A DNA stretch of 64,000 nucleotides from positions 1 to 64,000 of the forward strand of contig JBHIVA010000003.1 of the NCBI GenBank assembly GCA_042138015.1. The letters are read 5' to 3'. The notes under the pieces are model-generated. The model had not been told where the DNA came from. It worked only from the letters and a program-made list of their open reading frames with translations, and did no database searches. A program made the translations under genes and the position numbers. This stretch comes from TH1177 sp042138015. GTDB lineage: Archaea > Thermoproteota > Nitrososphaeria > Nitrososphaerales > Nitrososphaeraceae. Position 1 is the stretch's first letter, and the number at the start of each line of letters is the position of its first letter. This document shows positions 27,849 through 36,751 of this stretch, in pieces.

Positions 27849-27866
27849 AAAAATCTTTAAATTTGA
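27849..27866 (+). promoter_or_regulatory. TATA-type promoter of the tRNA-Arg gene
   Basis: AAAAATCTTTAAATTT centred about 30-35 bases before the mature tRNA start at 27891, at archaeal TATA spacing. Confidence 0.5.
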
Positions 27867-27890
27867 AGGTTTTAGATATTTTACTTAACA

Positions 27891-27981
27891 GGGCTCGTAG
27901 CTCAGCATGGATAGAGCGCCTGCCTTCTAATTCCATAAAGAAGTAAGCCGGAAGTCGAGGGATCGAAGCCCTCCGGGCCCG
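27891..27981 (+). tRNA. tRNA-Arg (anticodon TCT) with a 16-nt intron
   Basis: Cloverleaf: acceptor GGGCTCG pairs with CGGGCCC (27974-27980) and discriminator G27981; D-arm GCTC...GAGC; anticodon stem 27919-27923 with 27947-27951; loop CTTCTAA with anticodon TCT at 27926-27928; T-arm GAGGG-ATCGAAG-CCCTC. Anticodon TCT reads AGA/AGG, so arginine. The intron is placed after base 37 (27930-27945) as the usual archaeal position; its AGAAG pairs with CTTCT of the loop, as in a bulge-helix-bulge. In the mature form base pair 29-41 would be a U-C mismatch. CCA is not encoded. Confidence 0.88.
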
Positions 27982-28049
27982 TTATATAATGTTAAAATAG
28001 GATTCACAATGTAATACAAATTTTGATAAATAACCTACTTATTATGAAT

Positions 28050-28250
28050 TTATGAAGGAGCTGAAGTTAGAAATTCTCCTATTATTTTGATGACAAAACC
28101 TATAGTTCCTACTACACCAAGTCCTAAAAGTATAAATCTCAAATGAGTCAAATAATCATCCTTAGATGTTTTTTTTGCTAATAATAAAGTCTGATACATA
28201 TCTAAAATTTTACGTTCCACATATGAAAATATCTGTGGTAGAGTTAACAA
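28050..28250 (-). CDS. secE: Protein translocase SecE/Sec61-gamma subunit
   Basis: A 66-residue small membrane protein with a basic amphipathic N-terminal helix and a single membrane helix near the C-terminus (LLGLGVVGTIGFVIKIIGEFL). KKTSKDDYLTHLRF before the helix matches the SecE signature. It holds the translocon together with SecY. The start is TTG at 28248-28250. It lies 80 bases upstream of the Lrp regulator's stop on the same strand. Confidence 0.85.
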   Translation of the reverse strand: MLTLPQIFSYVERKILDMYQTLLLAKKTSKDDYLTHLRFILLGLGVVGTIGFVIKIIGEFLTSAPS

Positions 28251-28332
28251 TATAGTCTTGATTATTTGAGCTTTATTTGAATTTAACTAAAATAAATCTT
28301 ATTCAATCTTATTTATTTAATTTCATCTAATA

Positions 28333-28785
28333 TTATTTTGAATAATCAGGGTCCTTTTCAGTTCTTTGCATTTCAACAAAAGTTTCAGTATTTTGTATAC
28401 CTTCAATCTTGCCAATTCTTTCAATAACAATATTGTGCAATTCTTCTAAAGTACTAGCATTAAGATTCACGATCATATCAAATCTACCAGTGACTTCTGA
28501 CAAATAGCGTATCTCTGGAATTTGGAGTAGCTCCAGGTGGATCGTTTCTTTTCTTTTCGGATCTCTATTTATTCCAACAGTTGCTTTTATGTTAAGACCA
28601 AGTAAGGATTCATTTACTACTATTGTAAATTTTTTTATTAAATTCCTTTTTGATAAACGTTTAATTCTGCTATAAAGTACTGAGGAGTTGATGCTTAATT
28701 TCTTACTCAATTGGGGTACTGAAATACTAGCATCTCTGCTAAGTTCAGTTAATATTTTCATATCAAGCTCATCAAATCGCTGCAA
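28333..28785 (-). CDS. Lrp/AsnC-family transcriptional regulator
   Basis: A 150-residue regulator with an N-terminal winged helix (LDMKILTELSRDASISVPQL; SSVLYSRIKRLSKRNLIK) and a C-terminal RAM domain (IKATVGINRDPKRKE; VTGRFDMIVNLNASTLEE). The family senses amino acids and controls metabolism. The start is TTG at 28783-28785. The regulated genes cannot be told from the sequence; it precedes secE in the same direction. Confidence 0.9.
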   Translation of the reverse strand: MQRFDELDMKILTELSRDASISVPQLSKKLSINSSVLYSRIKRLSKRNLIKKFTIVVNESLLGLNIKATVGINRDPKRKETIHLELLQIPEIRYLSEVTGRFDMIVNLNASTLEELHNIVIERIGKIEGIQNTETFVEMQRTEKDPDYSK

Positions 28786-28970
28786 TATACATCGGCAATA
28801 CCTTACTAATCTAGATTAATAAATGTAATTATATTTTTAAACAAATTATTATAATATTTTGATTTATTTATTTATTTTTTACATGTGACATGAATAAAAT
28901 ATAATTATTGGAATTATTTCATAATTTTTCATAGTAAATAATATATAATTAAATTATTCACTTTCTTCCA

Positions 28971-29474
28971 ATGTTTGGAATTGGGAAGATTAAACCAGGT
29001 GATTATATTTTTTCAGTAAAAAAAGATAATGATAACAATATGATAATTGTTGGAAGAGTCCAATCAGTTCATAAAAATATATTAAATGTTATAGGGTTTT
29101 TCGTAAATCCAAGAGGATTGATAGAACGTAAACTAAAGGGGATTATAGGAAAACGATCAACTGAGGTTCTACAGGACCCAGATCCTAATAATTGTATTTT
29201 TATCTTAATTGATAGAATTGAAACTGGAAATTTTTCTGGTGAAATTAATCAGGAGAAGGATAAAGTCATTTGGATAAATGAGAAAAGATACTTTATTCTT
29301 GACGGTTGGGTACGAGAAAATTTGCCGGATATGGTTGCAGATGTATTATATTCTACATCAGAGGCGGAACGACATCATTCTCGATCACTTTTGATGGAAA
29401 AAATGAATTCTCTTTATGATAAAGACCTTAAGGAGCATCTCTATGCGGTAGCAAGAAGTACCAAGATTCTATAA
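28971..29474 (+). CDS. Hypothetical soluble protein upstream of L12
   Basis: A 167-residue protein I do not recognise. The N-terminus MFGIGKIKPGDYIFSVKKDN with IIVGRVQSVHKNILNVIGFF looks beta-rich and barrel-like; the C-terminus is helical and charged (SEAERHHSRSLLMEKMNS). No signal peptide or metal motif is present. It is 50 bases upstream of L12 on the same strand, so the two may share a transcript. Confidence 0.6.
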   Translation: MFGIGKIKPGDYIFSVKKDNDNNMIIVGRVQSVHKNILNVIGFFVNPRGLIERKLKGIIGKRSTEVLQDPDPNNCIFILIDRIETGNFSGEINQEKDKVIWINEKRYFILDGWVRENLPDMVADVLYSTSEAERHHSRSLLMEKMNSLYDKDLKEHLYAVARSTKIL

Positions 29475-29524
29475 ATATGAAAGTTTTATATTATGGTTTA
29501 TCAATACACCGAGTTTGATAATTA

Positions 29525-29827
29525 ATGGAATATGTATATGCGGCGTTATTATTGCATAAATTAAAACAGGATATAACTGAAGATAATATAACTAATGTTA
29601 TAAAAGCTACAGGAACAACCCCTGATGAGGTGAGAATAAAAGCATTAGTTGCAGCGTTGGGTGAAGTCAATATAGATGAAGCTCTAAAATCTGCACCAAT
29701 GACTGTTGCTGCTACTGTCCCCACTACAACCCAAGCTCCTACAGAAACTTCTGAAAAGACTGAAGAACCTAAAGATGAGAAAAAAGAAGAAGAAGCGCTA
29801 GAAGGTCTGTCATCTCTTTTCGGATAG
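29525..29827 (+). CDS. rpl12: Ribosomal protein P1/L12 (stalk)
   Basis: A 100-residue archaeal acidic stalk protein. The helical dimerisation domain MEYVYAALLLHKLKQDITED is followed by an acidic hinge (EKTEEPKDEKKEEE) and the C-terminal motif ALEGLSSLFG that contacts translation factors. It is separated from its usual partners L1 and L10, which lie 1.7 kb downstream beyond an opposite-strand exchanger gene. Confidence 0.93.
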   Translation: MEYVYAALLLHKLKQDITEDNITNVIKATGTTPDEVRIKALVAALGEVNIDEALKSAPMTVAATVPTTTQAPTETSEKTEEPKDEKKEEEALEGLSSLFG

Positions 29828-30023
29828 TTTTTACATATTTTATTTTTAGGTATTATTAACTATTTGTAATAGTATTAACAACATTAATGTGAAGAATCTC
29901 AGGTTAGTATTTCGAAATAATAGCCAAAAATTTTTATAAATATTGTTAATTAAAAATGAGAATATCAATCTTTGATCTCAGGAAATAATTTGACTCATTA
30001 CATTTGCTCTACTTTTTTTGCTA

Positions 30024-31049
30024 TTAAAAATCTCCCTGAGGAAACATAAATTGTATTAGAATACTGAATATATACAATGCTAATAAGAATATGCCAAATA
30101 ATAATCCTATTTTCTGTCTAAACATTGGAATTACCGCAATGAAGGTTACAACAGTAACTAATATTATCTGATAATATAATATTTCACTTAATTCTATTAC
30201 TTTATAAAATCCAAAATTTGCCATTGCAGCAAAAACTGCTACAGCTAATAATACAGTATTATTGAGGATCTTAGAACCTAAAACATTTGCTATTGCAATA
30301 GAAGCTCCTGCTGCCCCTTTTCGAGCTAAAATCATCATAGATATTTTTTCAGGCATTTCACCTGCTATAGGACTAATTATCACTGCTAATATTACAGCAG
30401 AAATTCCTATCTCTACAGAAAAACCCTCGAGTGAGTGAATGAAAGGTTCAGCTCCTAGCAGTATACCGATAGCACCAATTAAAAATGCAATTGTGGCTTT
30501 CATCATTTTTTTTCCATTTGTTGAACTCACACCTTCATGTCTATGATTAGTGATGTTTTCTATCTTTGAAATCTCCTTTTTTTCCAATAACATCTCATAA
30601 AGTGCGATAAATACATATACGACAAACAGAGAACTAAAAATTATTCCATCAATGTAGTTATAGCCATCTAAAAACAAAATCAGGCTAATAAATGCAGCAC
30701 ATAACAAAAAAATTTTATCATATTTAAACGAACTGACATCAATTTTCTTCATAGGTGCTTTGGAAAGTCTGGTTGTAGCTATAATGAGCATTATAGCTAA
30801 ACCTAATGTCATCATCATTAAATTACTACCTAATCCAGAACCAATAGCTATGCCAAAGGAGCCATTTGCAGCAGCATAAATTACTATTGCTATTTCTGGG
30901 AGTGTAGTTGCAATACTTAATAATACTCTTCCAACAAATTTTGTACCATATTTCTCAGATAAATGTTCAGCCCCATAAGACAATATCCAACTCGAAATCG
31001 TCAACTCTCCAAGCCACAAAAGCATTGTGACCAGATTGTGTTCACTCAA
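30024..31049 (-). CDS. Sodium/calcium exchanger family protein (CaCA)
   Basis: A 341-residue antiporter with about 10 membrane segments arranged as two inverted repeats. The alpha-1 motif reads ATTLPEIAIVIYAAANGSFG then GIAIGSGLGSNLMMM; the second copy contains IISPIAGEMPEKISM and SIAIANVLGSKILNNT. These acidic and asparagine-rich repeats bind cations. A cytosolic loop (about residues 170-185, GVSSTNGKKMMK) divides the halves. It probably exports Ca2+ in exchange for Na+ or H+. It interrupts the ribosomal genes and is on the opposite strand. Confidence 0.88.
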   Translation of the reverse strand: MSEHNLVTMLLWLGELTISSWILSYGAEHLSEKYGTKFVGRVLLSIATTLPEIAIVIYAAANGSFGIAIGSGLGSNLMMMTLGLAIMLIIATTRLSKAPMKKIDVSSFKYDKIFLLCAAFISLILFLDGYNYIDGIIFSSLFVVYVFIALYEMLLEKKEISKIENITNHRHEGVSSTNGKKMMKATIAFLIGAIGILLGAEPFIHSLEGFSVEIGISAVILAVIISPIAGEMPEKISMMILARKGAAGASIAIANVLGSKILNNTVLLAVAVFAAMANFGFYKVIELSEILYYQIILVTVVTFIAVIPMFRQKIGLLFGIFLLALYIFSILIQFMFPQGDF

Positions 31050-31142
31050 TTTCTAAAACACAATTGAGTATTCTATTTTTTGTCAGACATATCGGTTATT
31101 AGGCTAAAGTAACAAATTTTAATTATGTAAATCACCAATTTA

Positions 31143-31328
31143 TTATCCTATTAAAATTTTAAGATTATCAAAAAAACTTAGTGAACTCAAACGAGATCCG
31201 TTCGCCTCAATGGCTAATATGAATTCGGATGGATGTGGAGTAGTCAATATTACCATAAAAACTGGTACAGAAGCACATGTGATAATAGTTAATATTATCA
31301 ACCATAGAGCAGTCATTTTTTGCGCCAT
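31143..31328 (-). CDS. Small single-pass membrane protein, unknown
   Basis: A 61-residue protein with one hydrophobic helix (LWLIILTIITCASVPVFMVI) at the N-terminus and a short C-terminal tail (SRLSSLSFFDNLKIL). A TTTATATA box lies about 33-40 bases before the ATG, supporting a real gene. Its family and orientation in the membrane are unknown. It is divergent from the L1 gene. Confidence 0.5.
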   Translation of the reverse strand: MAQKMTALWLIILTIITCASVPVFMVILTTPHPSEFILAIEANGSRLSSLSFFDNLKILIG

Positions 31329-31496
31329 CTCTTAAACTGAGAATTTACGCCGGCAATATATAAATTTTTTAAATCTATTATATTAACAAGGTATAATTTA
31401 GATCCGTTAAAAAGAATAAGATAAAATTAATATCTGTATGTAGTAGTCTCCTAAAGGATTTTAAGTAACTATTTCTTCAATCTTTGTATATTTAAA

Positions 31497-32162
31497 ATGG
31501 TAGGAGAATCTGAACTCAAAGAGCTTTTAAGTAAAGCTCGTAAAGGGTATGAAAAACATAACTTTGATCAATCCGTAGATCTAACTATTGTATTAAAAGA
31601 TATAGATATTAAAAGAGGGTTTACTTTTAATGAAGTTGTTCAGTTACCAAACTCTCCCAGCAAAACATCAACAGTTTGCGTAGTAGCATCTGGGGAGATG
31701 GGATCAAGAGCAAAAAAGGCTTCTGCTGATAGGGTAATTGAACCAGAAGAACTCGATAGATTAGGTACTAATAAAAAAGAAGCGAAAAAAGTCGCAAAAA
31801 ATTACGACTTCTTTTTATCTGATACTGCATTAATGTCTATAGTAGGTAAATCCCTTGGACAGTATCTCGGACCTAAAGGTAAAATGCCTACACCTATGCA
31901 ATACGGAGCTCCTATTGATAATATTTTAGATAGATTTAGAAGTTCTGTAAGGGTTAGAGTACGAAATCAGCTTAACGTGTCTGCTAAGATAGGTGATGAA
32001 AAAATGGAGGATAAACATTTGATTGAAAATGCCAATTCAGTATTATCGCTTATCGAAAAAAAATTGCCACAAGGTGATAAGAATATACGTAACATGTTGA
32101 TTAAATTTACAATGAGTAAACCTGCCGATTTACTTAGTACGACAACAAAGAAAAAAATGTGA
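31497..32162 (+). CDS. rpl1: Ribosomal protein L1
   Basis: A 221-residue L1 of the archaeal type. It contains FDQSVDLTIVLKDIDIKRGF, the KLGPKGKMP-like motif (YLGPKGKMPTPMQYG) that binds 23S rRNA, and LIENANSVLSLIEKKLPQG. It forms the L1 stalk and often controls its own operon by binding its mRNA. It directly precedes L10 (five bases). Confidence 0.94.
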   Translation: MVGESELKELLSKARKGYEKHNFDQSVDLTIVLKDIDIKRGFTFNEVVQLPNSPSKTSTVCVVASGEMGSRAKKASADRVIEPEELDRLGTNKKEAKKVAKNYDFFLSDTALMSIVGKSLGQYLGPKGKMPTPMQYGAPIDNILDRFRSSVRVRVRNQLNVSAKIGDEKMEDKHLIENANSVLSLIEKKLPQGDKNIRNMLIKFTMSKPADLLSTTTKKKM

Positions 32163-32167
32163 TATAA

Positions 32168-33052
32168 ATGGCAAGCAGAACCAATTACAAATATCCAGGA
32201 AAAAAACAGGTCTTGTACCAATCATTGCAGAAACTTCCTAACGACTATAAAGTTATAGCTTTGTCAAAAATGAAGAATGTTAGAGCCAGTCAGTTAATGC
32301 CTTTACGAAAAAAATTCCATGGGCAAATACACATTAAAATTATTAAAAATAAAATAGCTCAGAGAGCTTTCGAGAAAGTAAATAATGTAAAAGGTATACA
32401 CGACTTAAGTAATCAGTTAGAAGGCCAATGCGCGCTAATGTTTACTAATACTAACCCATTTAAATTAAATCTTTTATTTGATCAAAACAAGGTATTTTTA
32501 CCGGCAAAGGGTGGGGATATTGCATCAGGTGATATCACTATCCCAGCTGGTAATACTGGTATCCCACCTGGGCCAGTTCTTTCTGAGTTCAAGGAGGCCA
32601 ATGTTCAAACTAAGATCGACCAGGGAAGCATAACAGTTACAAAAGATACTGTAGTTGTGAAAAGCGGCGAGGTAATTTCTCAAAAATTAGCATCATTATT
32701 AAGTAAGTTAAATATCAAACCAATAGAAGCTGGAATAACAGTGAATTATGCTATTTCTGAAGGATTGAAACTTCAAGAGTCTGATCTTAAACTAGATATT
32801 AAAGGATATCTTCAAAACATACAACAATCTCTCCATTCAGCAATTAATCTCGCTATCGAATCTGCATACATTACTAGTGATACCCTCATCCCACTATTAT
32901 CTTTGGCATATCAAAAATCGAGAAATTTAGTTTCAGAGTCTGGTTATGTTACCAGTGATACTGTAGAAATAGTATTAATGAAAGCTGAGAGCAAGGCTTT
33001 CAGTTTGATGCAAATTGTACAATCAAAAGGATACAACATAAAGGAAAAATGA
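32168..33052 (+). CDS. rpl10: Ribosomal protein L10/P0 (stalk base)
   Basis: A 294-residue archaeal P0. The rRNA-binding N-terminal half contains LPNDYKVIALSKMKNVRASQ, followed by IIKNKIAQRAFEK, and a central domain with PAGNTGIPPGPVLSEFKEA. The C-terminal helices (about 200-290) bind L12 dimers. The protein ends QSKGYNIKEK, without the acidic tail and GL.ALFG end seen in many euryarchaeal P0 proteins; that end is present on L12 instead. The start is ATG 32168. Confidence 0.92.
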   Translation: MASRTNYKYPGKKQVLYQSLQKLPNDYKVIALSKMKNVRASQLMPLRKKFHGQIHIKIIKNKIAQRAFEKVNNVKGIHDLSNQLEGQCALMFTNTNPFKLNLLFDQNKVFLPAKGGDIASGDITIPAGNTGIPPGPVLSEFKEANVQTKIDQGSITVTKDTVVVKSGEVISQKLASLLSKLNIKPIEAGITVNYAISEGLKLQESDLKLDIKGYLQNIQQSLHSAINLAIESAYITSDTLIPLLSLAYQKSRNLVSESGYVTSDTVEIVLMKAESKAFSLMQIVQSKGYNIKEK

Positions 33053-33143
33053 TAAAATTTTAAATCTACTATTGAAGGATAAAATAAGGAATGTATTGCG
33101 AACACAATAAATAAAGGATAGAGAGTATTTCTATTATTAAATA

Positions 33144-34763
33144 ATGACAGTTGAACTAAGAGTCCACCCATCTTTTTTCAAGGAATTTGCCACTAAAACC
33201 TGGGTATCTCCAAATGAAATCATCAAAGAATTAATAGAAAATTCCTTTGATGAAGATGCAACAAAAGTTCTAATATCTGTTTTTAATAATGGTTCTATTT
33301 GTGTAGAAGATAATGCAGGAATGAGTGAAGAAGGGATGGAAAAGTTCTTACTTTTAGGTTCTCCACATAAGAAGTTAGAAACTATTTCTCCCAGACTGAA
33401 AAGAATAAGAACTGGTAGATATGGAACCGGTAGATTATCTTTCTTAACCTCTTTCGAAAAAATGAAAATTAAGACCAAGAAAGGAGTCTATAATAAGGCA
33501 ATTATTATAGATGAGAACGCTCTTAACAATCTATTCACAGGAAACTCTATTATTAACGAAATTAAAGAAAAGCAGCTATCCAGAAATGGAACACAATTAA
33601 ATCTCTATGAGGCAAAAATATCTATTGATCTAGTAAAATTAATAAAAGAAATTCGAAAGTTACCTATTTTAAGACAACCCCTGTTCCAGGTTTTCATAAA
33701 ACAGACAGATCAGTTCTACGAATGGGATTTCGAAAATGCCGAACTTATTAGACCCCAGGAGATACAAGGTTATAAAATACCTGTTAATTTAGAAGAAGGA
33801 AAGATTTTAGGTGAAATAATAGTTGCTAGGAGACCTTTAACTGAAGAAGAAAAGGGTATCGGTATAATGATCGGAAACCATATAGTTGTTAGAAGCAGTT
33901 TTGGGTTAGAATCGAAGCTAAATCGAATTACAGGTTTGATTAGATGTGATAATTTAACTTCTAGGTTCGCTGACAAATCAGCTATAATAGAAGATAATTC
34001 TTATATTAAATTTAACAAGATAATAAAGCAATTCATTTTAGACGAGATAATTCCCAAACTAGCGGAGTATGAAGATGTTTTAATTACAAAAGAAGAATCT
34101 CGAATCTATAAAGAAATTGATAAGGTTCTCGGTCAAGCTGTAGTTGAGAATCTTGAATCTGTGGAGATAGAAGATTTTGAGACAGTAACTTCTACAAATT
34201 TACAGCGAACAGAAGTTAAATCACCTTCTTCCTCTCCAACTACAATCAGTAGGTTACCCAAAACTAACTCTAAACCTGATACTTCAAATTCAGGAGAGAC
34301 AAGTTCCAGTTACAATAAATACGACAAGATTAATACAGATAGTATACTAGATCATCAGCCATATAATGATCTACTATTTCAGGACTATTCCAATCCTCAA
34401 ACACAGACTTTATCAAATACACAAGAATCAAATGATGGACAGAATAAGCTAAGAAAAATAAAAACCTTAAGTCGAACATTTGCGCTAAGAAAAATAGGTT
34501 ACAAAGTTATTCCTTATGAAGATGAATCAGATTCGCGCGATGGTTTTACAAATGAAGAAATAGTGTTTGTAAATAAGGCTAATTCAGCTTATAGAGCAGA
34601 GGCTGAACGAGGTGATGAATTTCTTTTAAGACACATAATAAGGATAGTAGCTGAAGCAATTGCAGAGGAAAAGCATCCTGAAGGAAAAGACGCACTAGAA
34701 TTGCAAAATAAATTAATTGCTGAAGCAATAAAAATTCATAACATGGCCAAGAGAAAAAGATGA
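33144..34763 (+). CDS. GHKL-superfamily ATPase of unknown function
   Basis: A 539-residue protein with an N-terminal GHKL ATPase fold (as in HSP90, MutL, GyrB and MORC). The N-box is EIIKELIENSFDEDATKV (Glu and Asn for Mg-ATP), the G1 box SICVEDNAGMSEEGMEKF, and the G2 lid RTGRYGTGRLSFLTSF. Residues about 220-330 are a second conserved alpha-beta part. A Ser/Thr/Pro-rich linker (about 350-430) leads to a helical C-terminal domain (FALRKIGYKVIPYEDESDSR; RGDEFLLRHIIRIVAEAIAE). It has no kinase transmitter or topoisomerase domain. It lies 71 bases upstream of a proteasome beta gene. Function is unknown. Confidence 0.8.
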   Translation: MTVELRVHPSFFKEFATKTWVSPNEIIKELIENSFDEDATKVLISVFNNGSICVEDNAGMSEEGMEKFLLLGSPHKKLETISPRLKRIRTGRYGTGRLSFLTSFEKMKIKTKKGVYNKAIIIDENALNNLFTGNSIINEIKEKQLSRNGTQLNLYEAKISIDLVKLIKEIRKLPILRQPLFQVFIKQTDQFYEWDFENAELIRPQEIQGYKIPVNLEEGKILGEIIVARRPLTEEEKGIGIMIGNHIVVRSSFGLESKLNRITGLIRCDNLTSRFADKSAIIEDNSYIKFNKIIKQFILDEIIPKLAEYEDVLITKEESRIYKEIDKVLGQAVVENLESVEIEDFETVTSTNLQRTEVKSPSSSPTTISRLPKTNSKPDTSNSGETSSSYNKYDKINTDSILDHQPYNDLLFQDYSNPQTQTLSNTQESNDGQNKLRKIKTLSRTFALRKIGYKVIPYEDESDSRDGFTNEEIVFVNKANSAYRAEAERGDEFLLRHIIRIVAEAIAEEKHPEGKDALELQNKLIAEAIKIHNMAKRKR

Positions 34764-34834
34764 TTCCATGATTCCATTAATTTTCAATATTTAATAGAAA
34801 AGACTAAATCTAGCTATTATTTGATATACAACTC

Positions 34835-35431
34835 ATGGCTTATCAATTCTTTCCAGGTGCTACTGCTGTTGGAATTTCCTACGAAAATGGGGTAGTGTTA
34901 GCGTCTGAAAAACGTGTATCATTTGGAAATTTTATTGTTAATAAAAATACAAAAAAAACATTTGCTATAACTGATAAAGTGGGTGCCGCTTGTGCAGGTA
35001 TGGTTGCAGATATGACTGTTCTTACAAGACAGGTATCTGCACTCGCAAAAATTCGTAAATTAGAAATAAGGAGAGAAATTCCAACTAATTCAATCGCAAA
35101 GTTGATGTCAGTGATAATGTTTGAACGAAGATATTTTCCTTTATTGACTCAAGTGATAGTAGGAGGATTTGATACAAAGCCACAAATTTATACCTTAGAT
35201 CCCTTGGGATCTTTGTTGCCTGATGAATATGCCTCCGTAGGAACAGGAGCAGAAATGGCCTTGGGTATATTGGATTCTCAATATTCGTCAAATTTACAAG
35301 AGGATGAAGCTATAAAACTGGCAATAAAGGCAATCCGATCATCAGCGCAAAGAGATGCTTCAAGCGGTGATGGTATTGATATTTTAACTATAGGGGATAA
35401 AGGAAGTAACGAAGAATCCCATAAAATTTGA
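34835..35431 (+). CDS. psmB: Proteasome beta subunit lacking the catalytic threonine (non-catalytic paralogue)
   Basis: A 198-residue 20S beta-type subunit. After the short leader MAYQFFPG the next residues are ATAVGIS, so the position of Thr1 is alanine; the usual form is TTTVGI. Glu17 (ASEKR), Lys33 (NKNTKK) and the Asp/Ser of SAQRDASSGD are present, so only the nucleophile is missing. Crenarchaeal genomes carry a similar ATAVGI beta paralogue that assembles with an active beta; by analogy this is the structural subunit, and an active TTTVGI paralogue should lie elsewhere. It sits between the GHKL ATPase and citrate synthase. Confidence 0.87.
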   Translation: MAYQFFPGATAVGISYENGVVLASEKRVSFGNFIVNKNTKKTFAITDKVGAACAGMVADMTVLTRQVSALAKIRKLEIRREIPTNSIAKLMSVIMFERRYFPLLTQVIVGGFDTKPQIYTLDPLGSLLPDEYASVGTGAEMALGILDSQYSSNLQEDEAIKLAIKAIRSSAQRDASSGDGIDILTIGDKGSNEESHKI

Positions 35432-35504
35432 TTATTTTAATTCAAAAATTTTTCCGTAAACATATTTTAATATGATAAATTCGTGTATCAATGAGTATTA
35501 GATA

Positions 35505-36674
35505 TTGGACGCCAGAAATATAGGGCTACGCAATATAGAAGTAGCCGATACTAAAATAAGTTCTATCGATGGGGAAAACGGCAAGTTAATCTATCGGGGC
35601 TATGATATTCTTGATTTAGTAAACAGATCTACCTTTGAAGAAACAGCATTTTTACTCTTATTTGGCGATTTACCAGATAAAATCCAATTAAAAGAATTTT
35701 CTGATGAATTGAGATATTCAAGGAATATTCCAGAATCTTTACTTCTTGACCTACATAATAGGCCTAAGAAATCATTTCCAATGGATATTCTTCAATCTTC
35801 AGTATCTTACCTTTCAAATTATGATAATAACCTGTATACTGATGGTAAAACAGATAATGTTCAACGAGCATCAATCCTTATTTCTAAGATTCCTACCATA
35901 GTAGCTGCTTGGAGTAGAATACGAAATGGTAGGGAGTATATTGAACCTACAAAAGATCTTTCACATTCTGCAAATTTTCTTTACATGGTCTTCGGTAGAA
36001 AACCTCAACCTGAAGAAATCAAAGTATTTGATATTTGTCTAATATTACATGCAGAACATAGCTTCAATGCATCAACCTTCGCAGCCCGAGAAATAGCATC
36101 AACTAGGGCCCATATGTATGCATGTGTCTGTGGAGCATTAGGGGCACTATCAGGTGAATTACATGGAGGCGCGAATATTCAAGTTATGAAAATGCTGCTA
36201 GATATTAACGATCCCACCAAGGTGGAAGACTGGATAAAAGAAAAAATCAATGAAGGAAAGAGAATAATGGGCATGGGTCATGCAGTTTATCACACTACTG
36301 ATCCTAGAGCAGAAATCCTCGAAAGATTATCTAAATCTATGTGCAGAGGTAAAAATAGTAAATGGTATGATATAACAAGGAAAATTGAGGATTACACTAA
36401 ATTTTATATGTCGAAATATAAAAATCAAACTATATACCCAAACGTAGATCTATATAGTGCATCTCTTTATTACAGTATGGGCTTTCCTATTGATCTAAAT
36501 ACACCTATATTTGCCATATCGCGTATAGCGGGGTGGGCATCTCATGTGATAGAAGAAAAATTTGCTGAAGCTGCCCCAAAGCCCGCTCTATATAGACCAA
36601 AAGCAGTCTATGTGGGCAAATATTGCGGTCCGATGGGTTGTGAGTTTATTCCTATTGAAAAAAGGAAAAAATAA
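35505..36674 (+). CDS. gltA: Citrate synthase
   Basis: A 389-residue type I/II citrate synthase condensing acetyl-CoA and oxaloacetate. Substrate and catalytic residues are in LHAEHSFNASTFAAR (His), GMGHAVYHTTDPRAE (His) and PNVDLYSASLYYSMG (Asp). The overall length and the SGELHGGAN motif agree. The start is TTG at 35505. It is the likely entry point of the oxidative TCA branch or of 2-oxoglutarate synthesis. Confidence 0.94.
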   Translation: MDARNIGLRNIEVADTKISSIDGENGKLIYRGYDILDLVNRSTFEETAFLLLFGDLPDKIQLKEFSDELRYSRNIPESLLLDLHNRPKKSFPMDILQSSVSYLSNYDNNLYTDGKTDNVQRASILISKIPTIVAAWSRIRNGREYIEPTKDLSHSANFLYMVFGRKPQPEEIKVFDICLILHAEHSFNASTFAAREIASTRAHMYACVCGALGALSGELHGGANIQVMKMLLDINDPTKVEDWIKEKINEGKRIMGMGHAVYHTTDPRAEILERLSKSMCRGKNSKWYDITRKIEDYTKFYMSKYKNQTIYPNVDLYSASLYYSMGFPIDLNTPIFAISRIAGWASHVIEEKFAEAAPKPALYRPKAVYVGKYCGPMGCEFIPIEKRKK

Positions 36675-36751
36675 TTATGATTCTATCATTATTACATATT
36701 AATATAGCCTAACTCTGGCTTAAATTAAAATATCTAATAGTTGTATCACTA

